Source: Azospirillum sp. TSH58 (GTDB taxonomy: Bacteria; Pseudomonadota; Alphaproteobacteria; Azospirillales; Azospirillaceae). Taken from it: a stretch of DNA of 64,000 bases. The translations under genes and the position numbers were made by a program. The DNA lies in contig NZ_CP022367.1 in assembly GCF_003119115.1 (NCBI RefSeq), positions 1,036,001 to 1,100,000 of the forward strand. Reading direction: 5' to 3'. The notes under the pieces are model-generated. The model worked only from the letters and a program-made list of their open reading frames with translations. It ran no database searches and had not been told where the DNA came from. This document shows, piece by piece, positions 1-7,305 of the stretch. Numbering within the stretch: position 1 is the stretch's first letter; each line of letters starts with the position of its first letter.

Positions 1-153
1 GCGGAAGCCCCGAAAGCCGACGTGAAGGCTGAAGACAAGAAGGCCGAGGCCCCGAAGGTCGAAGCCCCCAAGGCCGAAGCCGCCAAGACGGAAGCGCCGA
101 AGCCGGAAGCTGCCAAGGCCGCCCCGAAGGCCGCCGCTCCCGCGGCCCAGTGA
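1..153 (+). CDS. C-terminal end of a Lys/Ala/Pro/Glu-rich protein (partial)
   Basis: Only the last 50 codons are inside the window, ending in TGA at 151-153. The visible tail is made of degenerate repeats of the form A-P-K-x-E-A with almost no hydrophobic residues, so it should be unstructured, charged and flexible. Such tails occur on phasins, nucleoid-associated proteins, ribosome-associated proteins and TonB-like linkers, so the tail alone does not identify the protein. It is followed by a strong hairpin terminator, which makes it the last gene of its transcript and separate from rpmB. The reading frame is certain; the function is unknown. Confidence 0.7.
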   Translation, partial: AEAPKADVKAEDKKAEAPKVEAPKAEAAKTEAPKPEAAKAAPKAAAPAAQ

Positions 154-196
154 TTCACCGGATCGCGGTCCCCGCCGGCCCGGGGACCGTCGATCG

Positions 197-234
197 GCGC
201 GCGCCCGTCTCTTCCTTCCTTGACGGGCGCGCGC
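197..234 (+). terminator. Hairpin terminator after the Lys/Ala-rich protein
   Basis: A perfect 13-bp inverted repeat (197-209 with 222-234, GCGCGCGCCCGTC and its complement) encloses a 12-base loop and is followed by TTGTTC. It lies 44 bases after the stop codon of the upstream gene and separates it from rpmB. The U-tract is short, so termination strength is inferred. Confidence 0.7.
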
Positions 235-316
235 TTGTTCGACTATAACGCCGCCTCCTTCGGGCGGAATGCTGCCCGGGACCGGGTTTCATTTGCTAAA
301 ATAAAGGATCAGTCCG

Positions 317-619
317 ATGGCACGTCGGTGCTCCGTGACCGGTAAGGGCACGCAGTTTGGCAACAACGTCAGCCACGCCAACAACAAGACCCGCCGCCGT
401 TTCCAGCCGAACCTGCAGGAAACCGCGCTGCTGAGCGACGCTCTGGGTCAGATGGTGCGCCTGCGTATCTCCACCAACGCGATCCGTTCGATCGAGCACA
501 AGGGCGGCCTCGACGCCTTCCTGCTCGACGCGAAGGACGAGGTCCTCAGCCTGGATGCGCGCCGCCTGAAGCGCCGCATCGCCAAGGCCCAGGACAAGCA
601 GCAGGCCGTCGCGGCCTGA
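317..619 (+). CDS. rpmB: 50S ribosomal protein L28
   Basis: Encodes 100 residues beginning MARRCSVTGKG, with the L28 signature GNNVSHANNKTRRRF near the N-terminus. L28 is a structural protein of the large ribosomal subunit. The length fits the longer alphaproteobacterial form. The ATG at 317 is preceded by AAAGGA at 303-308. The gene stands alone between a terminator upstream and a GC-rich hairpin downstream, as is usual for alphaproteobacterial rpmB, which is not paired with rpmG here. The region 251-267 just upstream can form a small CCGCC/GGCGG hairpin in the leader, possibly regulatory. Identification is secure. Confidence 0.97.
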   Translation: MARRCSVTGKGTQFGNNVSHANNKTRRRFQPNLQETALLSDALGQMVRLRISTNAIRSIEHKGGLDAFLLDAKDEVLSLDARRLKRRIAKAQDKQQAVAA

Positions 620-626
620 GGCTGAC

Positions 627-656
627 CGCCTGGAGGCGCCGGAGCGCGTCCAGGCG
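627..656 (+). terminator. Hairpin after rpmB, possible terminator
   Basis: An 8-bp inverted repeat (CGCCTGGA at 627-634 pairs with 649-656) starts seven bases after the rpmB stop codon. There is no clear U-tract afterwards, so it may act as a weak terminator or as a 3' end stabiliser. The remaining bases up to 813 hold no gene that I can support. Confidence 0.45.
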
Positions 657-813
657 ATTCTGGTGACGTCACCGCGGGGCGGCAAACTCCGCGGCCGGGC
701 GCAAGCCCCACACCAGGACGACTCCGACTCTCGGTTGCACCGAACCCCGGTTGAGAGTGCCGCGCGCATCGCCGAAAGGCTTTGCGCGCGTTTTGTCGTT
801 TTCGGGGCTTGTC

Positions 814-1587
814 CTAAAACGACCGCTGCACGCCCAGCAGCAGGCGGTAGCGCGGCGAATCGGGACCGAACCCGACGCCCACACCGGCCCCCACGGCGAG
901 GTCTTCGCCGACGAGATGCCGGACGCCGGCCTCCAGGAAATTGTCGGCCTTGCCGCGCTCCTGCGACTGCTCGCGCACCACGTCGAAGGCCACCGCGGTG
1001 GCGGGGCCGACCGGGGCGTTCATGCCGGCGGCCATGATGAAGCGGTTCTCGCGCTCGCCCGGCTCCGGATCGAACAGATGCCGCCAGGACAGGTTGGCGT
1101 GCAGGCGCGGCGCGCCGGCGGCGGGCCCAAGCGGCTGGGTCAGGCGCCCGGTGATCCCAGCCTCGGTCGTCTTGCTCCCCGACCCATAGGGGATGCTGAC
1201 CAGCGGCTCCACCGACAGGCCCAGCCGCCCCTGCGACGGTTCACGGATGTTGTATTCGGCGGACAGCTTGACGTCGCCCTGCTGCGCGTCGTCGGCGTTG
1301 CCCACGCGGTAGCCGGGATTGACCTTCAGCGCCAAGCCGTTGGCCACGCCGACCTGGAACTCCGGGTCGAAGGTCAGGCGGTTGCGCCCGCCGTCCCCCT
1401 TCAGCCGGTCGAAGAAGGCGCGAACCTTCACGTCGACGCTGCCCTTCTCGATGGCGGCGGCGTCCTCGACGGTGATCGGCAGCTCCGACGACAGCGCCAT
1501 GCGCTCGTCGTCCTGCGCGCGGGCGCTTCCGGCGGCGGCGAGCAGCCCGGCGGCGAGGGTGAGGCCCGCGAGGGCGGCGTGGCGCAT
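814..1587 (-). CDS. Exported outer-membrane beta-barrel-like protein
   Basis: 257 residues. The start chosen is the ATG at 1587, because residues 1-24 then form a clear signal peptide (MRHAALAGLTLAAG, ending GSARA-QDD); the open frame continues further upstream but that part overlaps recX. After the signal peptide the protein shows alternating hydrophobic/polar strands with many Gly and aromatic residues and ends in Phe (GVQRSF), typical of an outer-membrane barrel assembled by the BAM complex. Phrases such as NRFIMAAGMNAPVGPAT and GAGVGVGFG resemble the 'transporter/MetA-pathway of phenol degradation' type porin-like proteins, but I cannot assign a substrate. It lies 74 bases downstream of recX on the same strand. 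Confidence 0.75.
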   Translation of the reverse strand: MRHAALAGLTLAAGLLAAAGSARAQDDERMALSSELPITVEDAAAIEKGSVDVKVRAFFDRLKGDGGRNRLTFDPEFQVGVANGLALKVNPGYRVGNADDAQQGDVKLSAEYNIREPSQGRLGLSVEPLVSIPYGSGSKTTEAGITGRLTQPLGPAAGAPRLHANLSWRHLFDPEPGERENRFIMAAGMNAPVGPATAVAFDVVREQSQERGKADNFLEAGVRHLVGEDLAVGAGVGVGFGPDSPRYRLLLGVQRSF

Positions 1588-1661
1588 GTCTGCTTTCCCG
1601 AACCGGTGGCGTTTGCCGAACAACAGCCGGACGGGGCGAACGGGCCGCGGAGGGGAGGGGG

Positions 1662-2222
1662 TTACTCCACCGAGTCGGGGTCTTCGGCGTCCACCACCCG
1701 CCGGGCGATGTCGTAGGCGAAGCCGGCGCGGCCCAGCGCCGCCAGATCCTTGTCGCGGAACGCCGCGCGCTTCTCCGGCAGGCGGTAGGGGCCGAGGCGG
1801 CGGCGGCGGGCCAGCGCCAGGGCGGCGGTCAGGTTCAGGTCGCCCTCCACCTCCTCGTCCAGCGACTCCAGGGCGCGGTCGGCCTCGTCGCGGCCGATGC
1901 CCTTGGCGGACAGCTTCTCGCGGATGGCGCGGGTCGAGGTGCCGCGGCGGTGCAGGCTGGCCGCGCGCATCTCCGCGTAGGCCACGTCGTTCAGCAGGCC
2001 GCTGCGCTGGTAGCGGGCGATCAGGTCCTCGACCCAGCGCGCGCCCTCCGCCGGGTCGGTGCCGTGGGCCTGGGCGGAGCGGTCGACCTTGCGCATCAGC
2101 ACGCGCCGCAGGCTGGCCGACGAGCTGGCGAAGCGCTGGAGATAGTGCAGGGCCGCGTTCTCCAGATACTGGGCGGTGACGAGGCGCGGCGGCTTGCGGG
2201 CCGGCGGCTGGTCGCGGGTCAT
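1662..2222 (-). CDS. recX: RecX family regulatory protein
   Basis: 186 residues made almost wholly of three-helix repeats typical of RecX, which binds RecA filaments and modulates recombination and SOS induction. Supporting motifs are ALHYLQRFASSSASLRRVL in the first repeat, DVAYAEMRAASLHRRGTS in the second, and the G-I-G-x-x-x-A-D-R-A-L spacing in the third. Unlike many bacteria, recA is not adjacent here. The gene is divergent from the ABC-2 permease at 2303; the 80-base gap must hold both promoters. The N-terminal 15 residues are Pro/Arg-rich and vary in this family. Confidence 0.88.
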   Translation of the reverse strand: MTRDQPPARKPPRLVTAQYLENAALHYLQRFASSSASLRRVLMRKVDRSAQAHGTDPAEGARWVEDLIARYQRSGLLNDVAYAEMRAASLHRRGTSTRAIREKLSAKGIGRDEADRALESLDEEVEGDLNLTAALALARRRRLGPYRLPEKRAAFRDKDLAALGRAGFAYDIARRVVDAEDPDSVE

Positions 2223-2302
2223 GGCTGTCTCCCGTCCGGGGGCGGTTGCCGGAACGGGCGGCGCGCCCTAAAGTCCGGTCCAATCCTGTGAATCGTGGTG
2301 CG

Positions 2303-3106
2303 ATGACTCATCCTCTCCCTCCCATGCCTCGCCAGGTCGGCGCCGTCAACTGGGTCGGCCTGTGGACCCTCTACGCGCGCGAGGTGCGCCGGTTCCTGAA
2401 GGTGCACCAGCAGACCGTCTGGGCGCCCGTGGTCACCACCCTGCTGTTCTACGCCGTCTTCGCGCTGGCGCTGGGCGGTGCGGTGCGGATGATCGGGACG
2501 GTGCCCTATCTGGAGTTCCTGGCGCCCGGCCTGATCATGATGGCGATGGCCCAGAACGCCTTCGCCAACACCTCCTCCTCCGTGGTGATCGCGAAGGTCC
2601 AGGGCAACATCGTCGACATCCTGATGCCGCCGATGGCCCCGCTGGAGCTGGTCTTCGGCTTCGTCATGGGCGGGGTGACGCGCGGCCTGCTGGTCGGACT
2701 GGTCACCGGTCTGGCGATCTGGGCCTTCGTCCCGGTGCGCATCGCCCATCCGGAGTTCGTGATCTTCCACGCCCTGATGGCCTCCATGCTGCTGTCGCTG
2801 CTCGGGCTGGTCGGCGGCATCTGGTCGGAGAAGTTCGACAACATCGCGGCGGTGACCAACTTCGTGGTGACGCCGCTGTCCTTCCTGTCGGGCACCTTCT
2901 ATTCGGTGGAGACGCTGCCGCCGGTCTTCTGGTGGATCGCCCATTTCGACCCGTTCTTCTACATGATCGACGGCTTCCGCTACGGCTTCATCGGGCGGTC
3001 GGACGGTACGCTGGGGATCGGGATTCTCGTCATGCTGGCCGTCAACGGCGCCCTGTGGTGGCTGGCCTGGCGCATGCTGAAGACGGGCTACAAGCTGAAG
3101 GCGTAA
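2303..3106 (+). CDS. ABC-2 type transporter permease
   Basis: 267 residues from the ATG at 2303 (MTHPLPPMPRQV). About six hydrophobic segments follow an N-terminal cytoplasmic stretch containing the family phrase LYAREVRRFLKVHQQTVWAPVVT. The motif GTFYSVETLPPVFWWIAHFDP near the end is the conserved ABC-2 signature just before the last two helices. This matches the YadH/NodJ-like export permeases that move polysaccharide, lipid or drug substrates outward together with a separate ATPase. No ATPase gene adjoins it here, so its partner must be encoded elsewhere; the substrate is unknown. Three near-identical 10-base units (AATCCGxxCG) follow directly after the stop codon at 3106-3135. Confidence 0.85.
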   Translation: MTHPLPPMPRQVGAVNWVGLWTLYAREVRRFLKVHQQTVWAPVVTTLLFYAVFALALGGAVRMIGTVPYLEFLAPGLIMMAMAQNAFANTSSSVVIAKVQGNIVDILMPPMAPLELVFGFVMGGVTRGLLVGLVTGLAIWAFVPVRIAHPEFVIFHALMASMLLSLLGLVGGIWSEKFDNIAAVTNFVVTPLSFLSGTFYSVETLPPVFWWIAHFDPFFYMIDGFRYGFIGRSDGTLGIGILVMLAVNGALWWLAWRMLKTGYKLKA

Positions 3107-3241
3107 ATCCGCGCGAATCCGGTCGAATCCGGCCGGTCGGCGTAGCCAATCCGTTGACAGGCCGAAGTGACATCTTGATATTCGACGGTTCCCGGCGGGC
3201 GAGGGTGTCCGCCGGGCTTTCCTCATTCGGAGGTTTTCGCT

Positions 3242-4411
3242 GTGATTCCGGTCGTCATGCCCACATATGCCCGCGCCGACATCGTGTTCGAGCGCGGCGA
3301 AGGTCCGTATCTGTACGCGACCGACGGGCGACGATTCCTCGACTTCGCCGCCGGTGTGGCGGTGAACGTCCTCGGCCACGCGAATCCCTATCTGGTCGAG
3401 GCGCTGACCGCCCAGGCCCACAAGCTCTGGCACACCTCCAACCTGTTCCGGGTCGCCGGGCAGGAGAGCCTTGCCAAGCGGCTGACCGAGGCCACCTTCG
3501 CCGACACCGTGTTCTTCACGAACTCGGGCGCCGAGGCGTGGGAGTGCGGCGCCAAGCTGATCCGCAAATACCATTACGAGAAGGGCGACAAGGCCCGCAC
3601 CCGCATCATCACCTTCGAGCAGGCCTTCCACGGCCGCACGCTGGCCGCGGTGTCGGCGGCGCAGCAGGAGAAGCTGATCAAGGGCTTCGGCCCGCTGCTC
3701 GACGGCTTCGACCTCGTGCCCTTCGGCGATCTGGAGGCGGTGCGCGCCGCCATCACCGATCGGACCGCCGCCATCTGCCTGGAGCCGATCCAGGGCGAGG
3801 GCGGCATCCGCGCCGGCTCGGTGGAGTTCCTGCGCGGGCTGCGCGAGCTGTGCGACCAGCACGGGCTGCTGCTGTTCCTGGACGAGATCCAGTGCGGCAT
3901 GGGCCGCACCGGCAAGCTGTTCGCCCATGAATGGGCCGGCATCACGCCGGACGTCATGGCGGTGGCCAAGGGCATCGGCGGCGGCTTCCCGCTGGGCGCC
4001 TGCCTCGCGACGGAAAAGGCGGCGTCGGGCATGACCGCCGGCACCCACGGCTCGACCTACGGCGGCAACCCGCTGGCCACCGCGGTCGGCAACGCCGTCC
4101 TGGACAAGGTGCTGGAGCCCGGCTTCCTCGACCATGTGCAGCGCATCGGCGGCCTGCTCCAGGAGCGTCTGGCCGGGCTGGTGGCCGGGAACCCGTCGGT
4201 CTTCAAGGGCGTGCGCGGCCAGGGGCTGATGCTCGGCCTCGTCTGCGGCCCGGCGGTCGGCGACGTGGTGGCGGCATTGCGCGCCAACGGCCTGCTGTCC
4301 GTTCCGGCGGGCGACAACGTGGTCCGGCTGCTGCCGCCGCTCAACATCGGCGAAGCCGAGGTGGAGGAGGCCGTGGCCATCCTCGCCAAGACCGCCAAGG
4401 AGCTGGTGTGA
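3242..4411 (+). CDS. argD: Acetylornithine aminotransferase
   Basis: 389 residues; class III PLP-dependent aminotransferase that makes N-acetylornithine in arginine biosynthesis (and may also act on succinyl-diaminopimelate). The GTG at 3242 is preferred because GGAGG at 3229-3233 lies eight bases upstream; the ATG at 3257 is the alternative. Motifs include FFTNSGAEAWECG (cofactor phosphate binding), LFLDEIQCGMGRTGK, and VAKGIGGGFPLGA with the Schiff-base lysine. It overlaps argF by one base (TGATG), so the two are translationally coupled. The pairing argD-argF is classic in alphaproteobacteria. Confidence 0.95.
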   Translation: MIPVVMPTYARADIVFERGEGPYLYATDGRRFLDFAAGVAVNVLGHANPYLVEALTAQAHKLWHTSNLFRVAGQESLAKRLTEATFADTVFFTNSGAEAWECGAKLIRKYHYEKGDKARTRIITFEQAFHGRTLAAVSAAQQEKLIKGFGPLLDGFDLVPFGDLEAVRAAITDRTAAICLEPIQGEGGIRAGSVEFLRGLRELCDQHGLLLFLDEIQCGMGRTGKLFAHEWAGITPDVMAVAKGIGGGFPLGACLATEKAASGMTAGTHGSTYGGNPLATAVGNAVLDKVLEPGFLDHVQRIGGLLQERLAGLVAGNPSVFKGVRGQGLMLGLVCGPAVGDVVAALRANGLLSVPAGDNVVRLLPPLNIGEAEVEEAVAILAKTAKELV

Positions 4412-5325
4412 TGTCCGCCGTTCGTCATTTCCTCGACATCGACCGGCTGGACAAGGCGACCCTGCGCCAGATCCTCGCCATGGCCGCGACCATCAAGAAG
4501 GACATCCCGGCCTACCGCTCGCTGTTCGCGGGCCGCACGCTGGCGATGATCTTCGAGAAGCCGTCGACCCGCACCCGCGTCTCCTTCGAGGTGGGCATGC
4601 GCCAGCTCGGCGGCGACGTGGTGGTGCTGAAGCCCGACGACATGCAGCTCGGCCGCGGCGAGACCATCGGCGACACCGCCCGCGTCCTGTCCCGCTACGT
4701 GGACGCGGTGATGGTCCGCACCATGGGCGAGGAGCGCGTGCACGAGCTGGCCGAGTTCGCCTCCGTGCCGATCATCAACGGCCTGACCGACCAGTCGCAC
4801 CCCTGCCAGATCATGGCCGACGTGATGACCTTCGAGGAGCATCGCGGCCCCATCGAAGGGCGCACGGTGGCCTGGATCGGCGACGTGAACAACGTGGCGG
4901 TGAGCTGGGTCCATGTCGCGGTGCGCCTCGGCGTGGAGATCCGCCTCGGCTGCCCGGACATCTACGGCCCGGCGCCGGAGCTGCTGGACTGGGTGAAGCG
5001 CGAGGGCGGGCGGATCACCGTCACCACCTCGCCGGAGGAGGCCGTGCGCGGCGCCGACTGCGTGGTCACCGACGCCTGGGCCTCCATGCACAACACCGAC
5101 GTGGACGAGCGGGCGGCGATCCTGGGTCCCTATCAGGTCAACGAGGCGCTGATGGCGCTGGCCGCCCCCGATGCCCTGTTCATGCACTGCCTGCCCGCCC
5201 ACCGCGGGGAGGAGGTGACCGACGGGGTGATCGACGGCCGGCACTCGGTCGTCTGGGACGAGGCGGAAAATCGCCTGCACGCCCAGAAGGCCATACTGGC
5301 ATGGTGCCTCGGCGCCACTATTTAA
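4411..5325 (+). CDS. argF: Ornithine carbamoyltransferase
   Basis: 304 residues; transfers a carbamoyl group from carbamoyl phosphate to ornithine, giving citrulline. The carbamoyl-phosphate motif STRTR is seen in FEKPSTRTRVSFEVG, the second binding motif is DQSHPCQIMAD, and the ornithine site HCLPAHRGEEV is intact near the C-terminus. The length is normal for anabolic OTCases. The start ATG overlaps the argD stop by one base. A long inverted repeat begins 36 bases after the stop and may end this transcript. Confidence 0.96.
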   Translation: MSAVRHFLDIDRLDKATLRQILAMAATIKKDIPAYRSLFAGRTLAMIFEKPSTRTRVSFEVGMRQLGGDVVVLKPDDMQLGRGETIGDTARVLSRYVDAVMVRTMGEERVHELAEFASVPIINGLTDQSHPCQIMADVMTFEEHRGPIEGRTVAWIGDVNNVAVSWVHVAVRLGVEIRLGCPDIYGPAPELLDWVKREGGRITVTTSPEEAVRGADCVVTDAWASMHNTDVDERAAILGPYQVNEALMALAAPDALFMHCLPAHRGEEVTDGVIDGRHSVVWDEAENRLHAQKAILAWCLGATI

Positions 5326-5360
5326 GAGCACTTGGGGCTAGGAGCCCTTGGAATTGGAGT

Positions 5361-5412
5361 CATGGCCCGGCGCCGCCCCCCGCGATGAGCGGGATGGCGG
5401 CGCCGGGCCATG
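5361..5412. repeat. 17-bp perfect inverted repeat between argF and hslO
   Basis: Bases 5361-5377 (CATGGCCCGGCGCCGCC) are exactly complementary to 5396-5412, with an 18-base loop. There is no U-tract, so it is not a canonical intrinsic terminator. It would sequester an upstream in-frame ATG (5410) of hslO, and this is one reason the downstream ATG at 5437 is preferred as the hslO start. Possible roles are 3' end protection of argDF mRNA or control of hslO translation. Confidence 0.75.
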
Positions 5413-5436
5413 GCCTGTCGTAACTTCGAGGACATC

Positions 5437-6384
5437 ATGGACGATCCTTCCGTCCAACCGATCGCCGACGATCTCGTTCTTCCCTTCCAGATCGAGGCGT
5501 CGCGCCTGCGCGGCCGCATGGTGAAGCTGGGCCCCGCGCTGGACGAAATCCTGACCCGCCACGCCTATCCGGAGCCGGTCGCCCGTTTCCTGGCCGAGAC
5601 GATGACGCTCGCCATGCTGCTGTCCAGCATGCTGAAGTACGACGGCATCTTCACGCTCCAGACCAAGGGCGACGGGCCGGTCCGGCTGATGGTGGCGGAC
5701 ATCACCTCGGTCGGCGACATCCGCGCCTACGCGCAGTTCGACGAGGAAGCGCTGGCCAAGGCCGGCGACGACGTGGCCATCGCCCCGGCGCCGGCCCTGC
5801 TCGGCAAGGGGCACATCGCCTTCACCGTGGACCAGGGGCCGAACACCGAGCGCTACCAGGGCATCGTCGAGCTGTACGGCAAGACGCTGGCCGACTGCGT
5901 GCAGCACTATTTCCGCCAGTCGGAGCAGATCGACACCGGCCTGACCGTGTCGGTGGACCAGGAAACCCTGCCGGACGGCAGCAAGGGCGCCTGGCGGGCC
6001 GGCGGCATCATGATCCAGCGCCTGCCGCAGGACGCCACGGAAAAGGTGCTCGGTTCCGGCGACGAGGACGCGTGGCGCCGCGCCATGGTCCTGCTGTCCA
6101 GCACCACCGGCGACGAGCTTCTCGACCCGGAGCTGCCGGCCCGCGACCTGCTGTTCCGCCTGTTCCACGAGGACGGCGTTCGGGTGTGGCAGCCCAAGGC
6201 CCTGCGCTTCGGCTGCCGCTGCTCGCGCGAGCGGGTGTCGGACATGCTGTCCCGCCTGCCGCGGGACGAGGTGCAGAGCCTGAAGATCGACGACGGGCGG
6301 GTCGAGGTGGTCTGCCAGTTCTGCTCCACCGCCTACCACTTCGACGACGCGGACCTCGACCGGGTCTACGGGACGGCGAAGTAA
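5437..6384 (+). CDS. hslO: Redox-regulated molecular chaperone Hsp33
   Basis: 315 residues from ATG 5437 (MDDPSVQPIADD); GAGGA lies just upstream at 5428-5432, whereas the earlier ATG at 5410 is buried in a stable hairpin. Hsp33 is a cytosolic holdase activated when oxidants release zinc from a C-terminal four-cysteine cluster. Both halves are present: CRCS in FGCRCSRERV and CQFC in VVCQFCSTAYHF, the usual C-x-C...C-x-x-C arrangement. The N-terminal fold is recognisable from the conserved GRMVKLGPALDEIL and GDGPVRLMVADI segments. A clear intrinsic terminator follows. Confidence 0.94.
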   Translation: MDDPSVQPIADDLVLPFQIEASRLRGRMVKLGPALDEILTRHAYPEPVARFLAETMTLAMLLSSMLKYDGIFTLQTKGDGPVRLMVADITSVGDIRAYAQFDEEALAKAGDDVAIAPAPALLGKGHIAFTVDQGPNTERYQGIVELYGKTLADCVQHYFRQSEQIDTGLTVSVDQETLPDGSKGAWRAGGIMIQRLPQDATEKVLGSGDEDAWRRAMVLLSSTTGDELLDPELPARDLLFRLFHEDGVRVWQPKALRFGCRCSRERVSDMLSRLPRDEVQSLKIDDGRVEVVCQFCSTAYHFDDADLDRVYGTAK

Positions 6385-6417
6385 GGCGGCTCCAGGTTCC
6401 GGATGCGCTTGGGAGGC

Positions 6418-6445
6418 GGCGCGGCTATAGTGCCGCGCCGTTTTT
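6418..6445 (+). terminator. Intrinsic terminator of hslO
   Basis: GGCGCGGC (6418-6425) pairs with GCCGCGCC (6432-6439) across a 6-base TATAGT loop and is followed by GTTTTT. This is a textbook Rho-independent terminator on the plus strand, 33 bases after the hslO stop. Confidence 0.9.
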
Positions 6446-6464
6446 CCGTCTCACCGGAGCGATC

Positions 6465-7052
6465 ATGCCCACCCGCCGTTTCGTTCTCGCCGCCGCTCTC
6501 GCCACCGTGGCCCTGACGGCCTGCCAGAGCACGCCGCCGCGTCCGGCGGCCCGGCCCATCGACTATTCCAACTTCGGCCCGATCGTGCTGAGCGCTGGCA
6601 GCGTCGACGTGGTGGACGCCCACCGTCCGGCCGGCACCGCCGTCGACCAGCGCATCCCCCTGCCGCCCGCCGAGGCGGTGCGCCGCTGGGCCAACGAGCG
6701 GCTCCAGGCCGCGGGCGGGCCGGGCCGCGTCCGCGTCACCATCCGCGAGGCCAGCATCGTCGAGGTCCAGCTTCCCAAGACCGGCGGGGTGAAGGGCTAC
6801 TTCACCAACGATCAGGCCCAGCGCTACGACGGCCGGATCGAGGTCGAGATCGGCGGCGAACTGCCCGGCGAGACGACCTTCCGCGGCATGACCAAGGCGA
6901 CGGTGACCCACTCCACCACGGTGCCGGAGAACATCTCGGTGGCCGACCGCGAGGCGACGCTCCAGGACCTCGTCCGCCGTATGATGGACGACCTGAACGC
7001 CCGGCTGGACGCGGGCATCCGCAAGGACCTGGCGCCGATGGTGCGGCGTTAG
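6465..7052 (+). CDS. Outer-membrane-type lipoprotein of unknown function
   Basis: 195 residues. The N-terminus MPTRRFVLAAALATVALTAC is a lipoprotein signal with the lipobox L-T-A-C (Cys20), so the mature protein should be lipid-anchored in the envelope. The remainder is soluble: a segment with alternating charged residues (PAEAVRRWANERLQ), a beta-rich middle, and RREATLQDLVRRMMDDL-like helices near the end. The general shape resembles small alphaproteobacterial lipoproteins that carry an ABC-type auxiliary fold, but I do not recognise a named family. It has its own promoter region after the hslO terminator. Confidence 0.75.
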   Translation: MPTRRFVLAAALATVALTACQSTPPRPAARPIDYSNFGPIVLSAGSVDVVDAHRPAGTAVDQRIPLPPAEAVRRWANERLQAAGGPGRVRVTIREASIVEVQLPKTGGVKGYFTNDQAQRYDGRIEVEIGGELPGETTFRGMTKATVTHSTTVPENISVADREATLQDLVRRMMDDLNARLDAGIRKDLAPMVRR

Positions 7053-7062
7053 GGAACTCTTG

Positions 7063-7233
7063 CCCCCTCCCTAGCCCTCCCCCGCTCTCGGCGGACCAAA
7101 AGGTCCGCCTGCCGCGTCAGCGCAAACCTCTGGTTTGCGCGAGAGCTGCGCAGGGGAGGGGACTAAATTTCCCTCTCCTGCGCAGCGGGGGAGGGAAGGG
7201 GCCCACGGCAAAGCCGTGGGAAGGGTGGGGGCA
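7063..7233. repeat. GC-rich compound palindromic intergenic repeat
   Basis: This block begins CCCTCCCTAGCCCTCCCCCGCT and closes with GCAGCGGGGGAGGGAAGGGGCCC. It contains nested hairpins: GGCGGACC/GGTCCGCC near 7093-7108, GCGCAAACC/GGTTTGCGC near 7121-7141, and CCCACGGC/GCCGTGGG near 7202-7220. Shorter relatives occur at 15097-15130, 16544-16566, 31839-31863 and 38990-39090. No coding capacity is supported. Confidence 0.75.
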
Positions 7234-7251
7234 ACAGCGCGCCCCAAACAC

Positions 7252-7278
7252 AAAAAGGGCCGCCCCGTGGGGCGGCCC
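7252..7278 (-). terminator. Intrinsic terminator of ahcY
   Basis: On the minus strand a 10-bp perfect stem (7269-7278 with 7257-7266, GGGCCGCCCC type) is followed by TTTTTG. It lies 28 bases after the ahcY stop codon. Confidence 0.9.
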
Positions 7279-7305
7279 TTTCCGTTCCGATCCGTCCGGA
7301 TCCGC

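Noticed and set aside
7063..7233. CRISPR-like or insertion-sequence origin for the compound repeat
   Set aside because: There are no evenly spaced identical repeats with unique spacers, and no transposase or target-site duplication; it fits a palindromic intergenic element.
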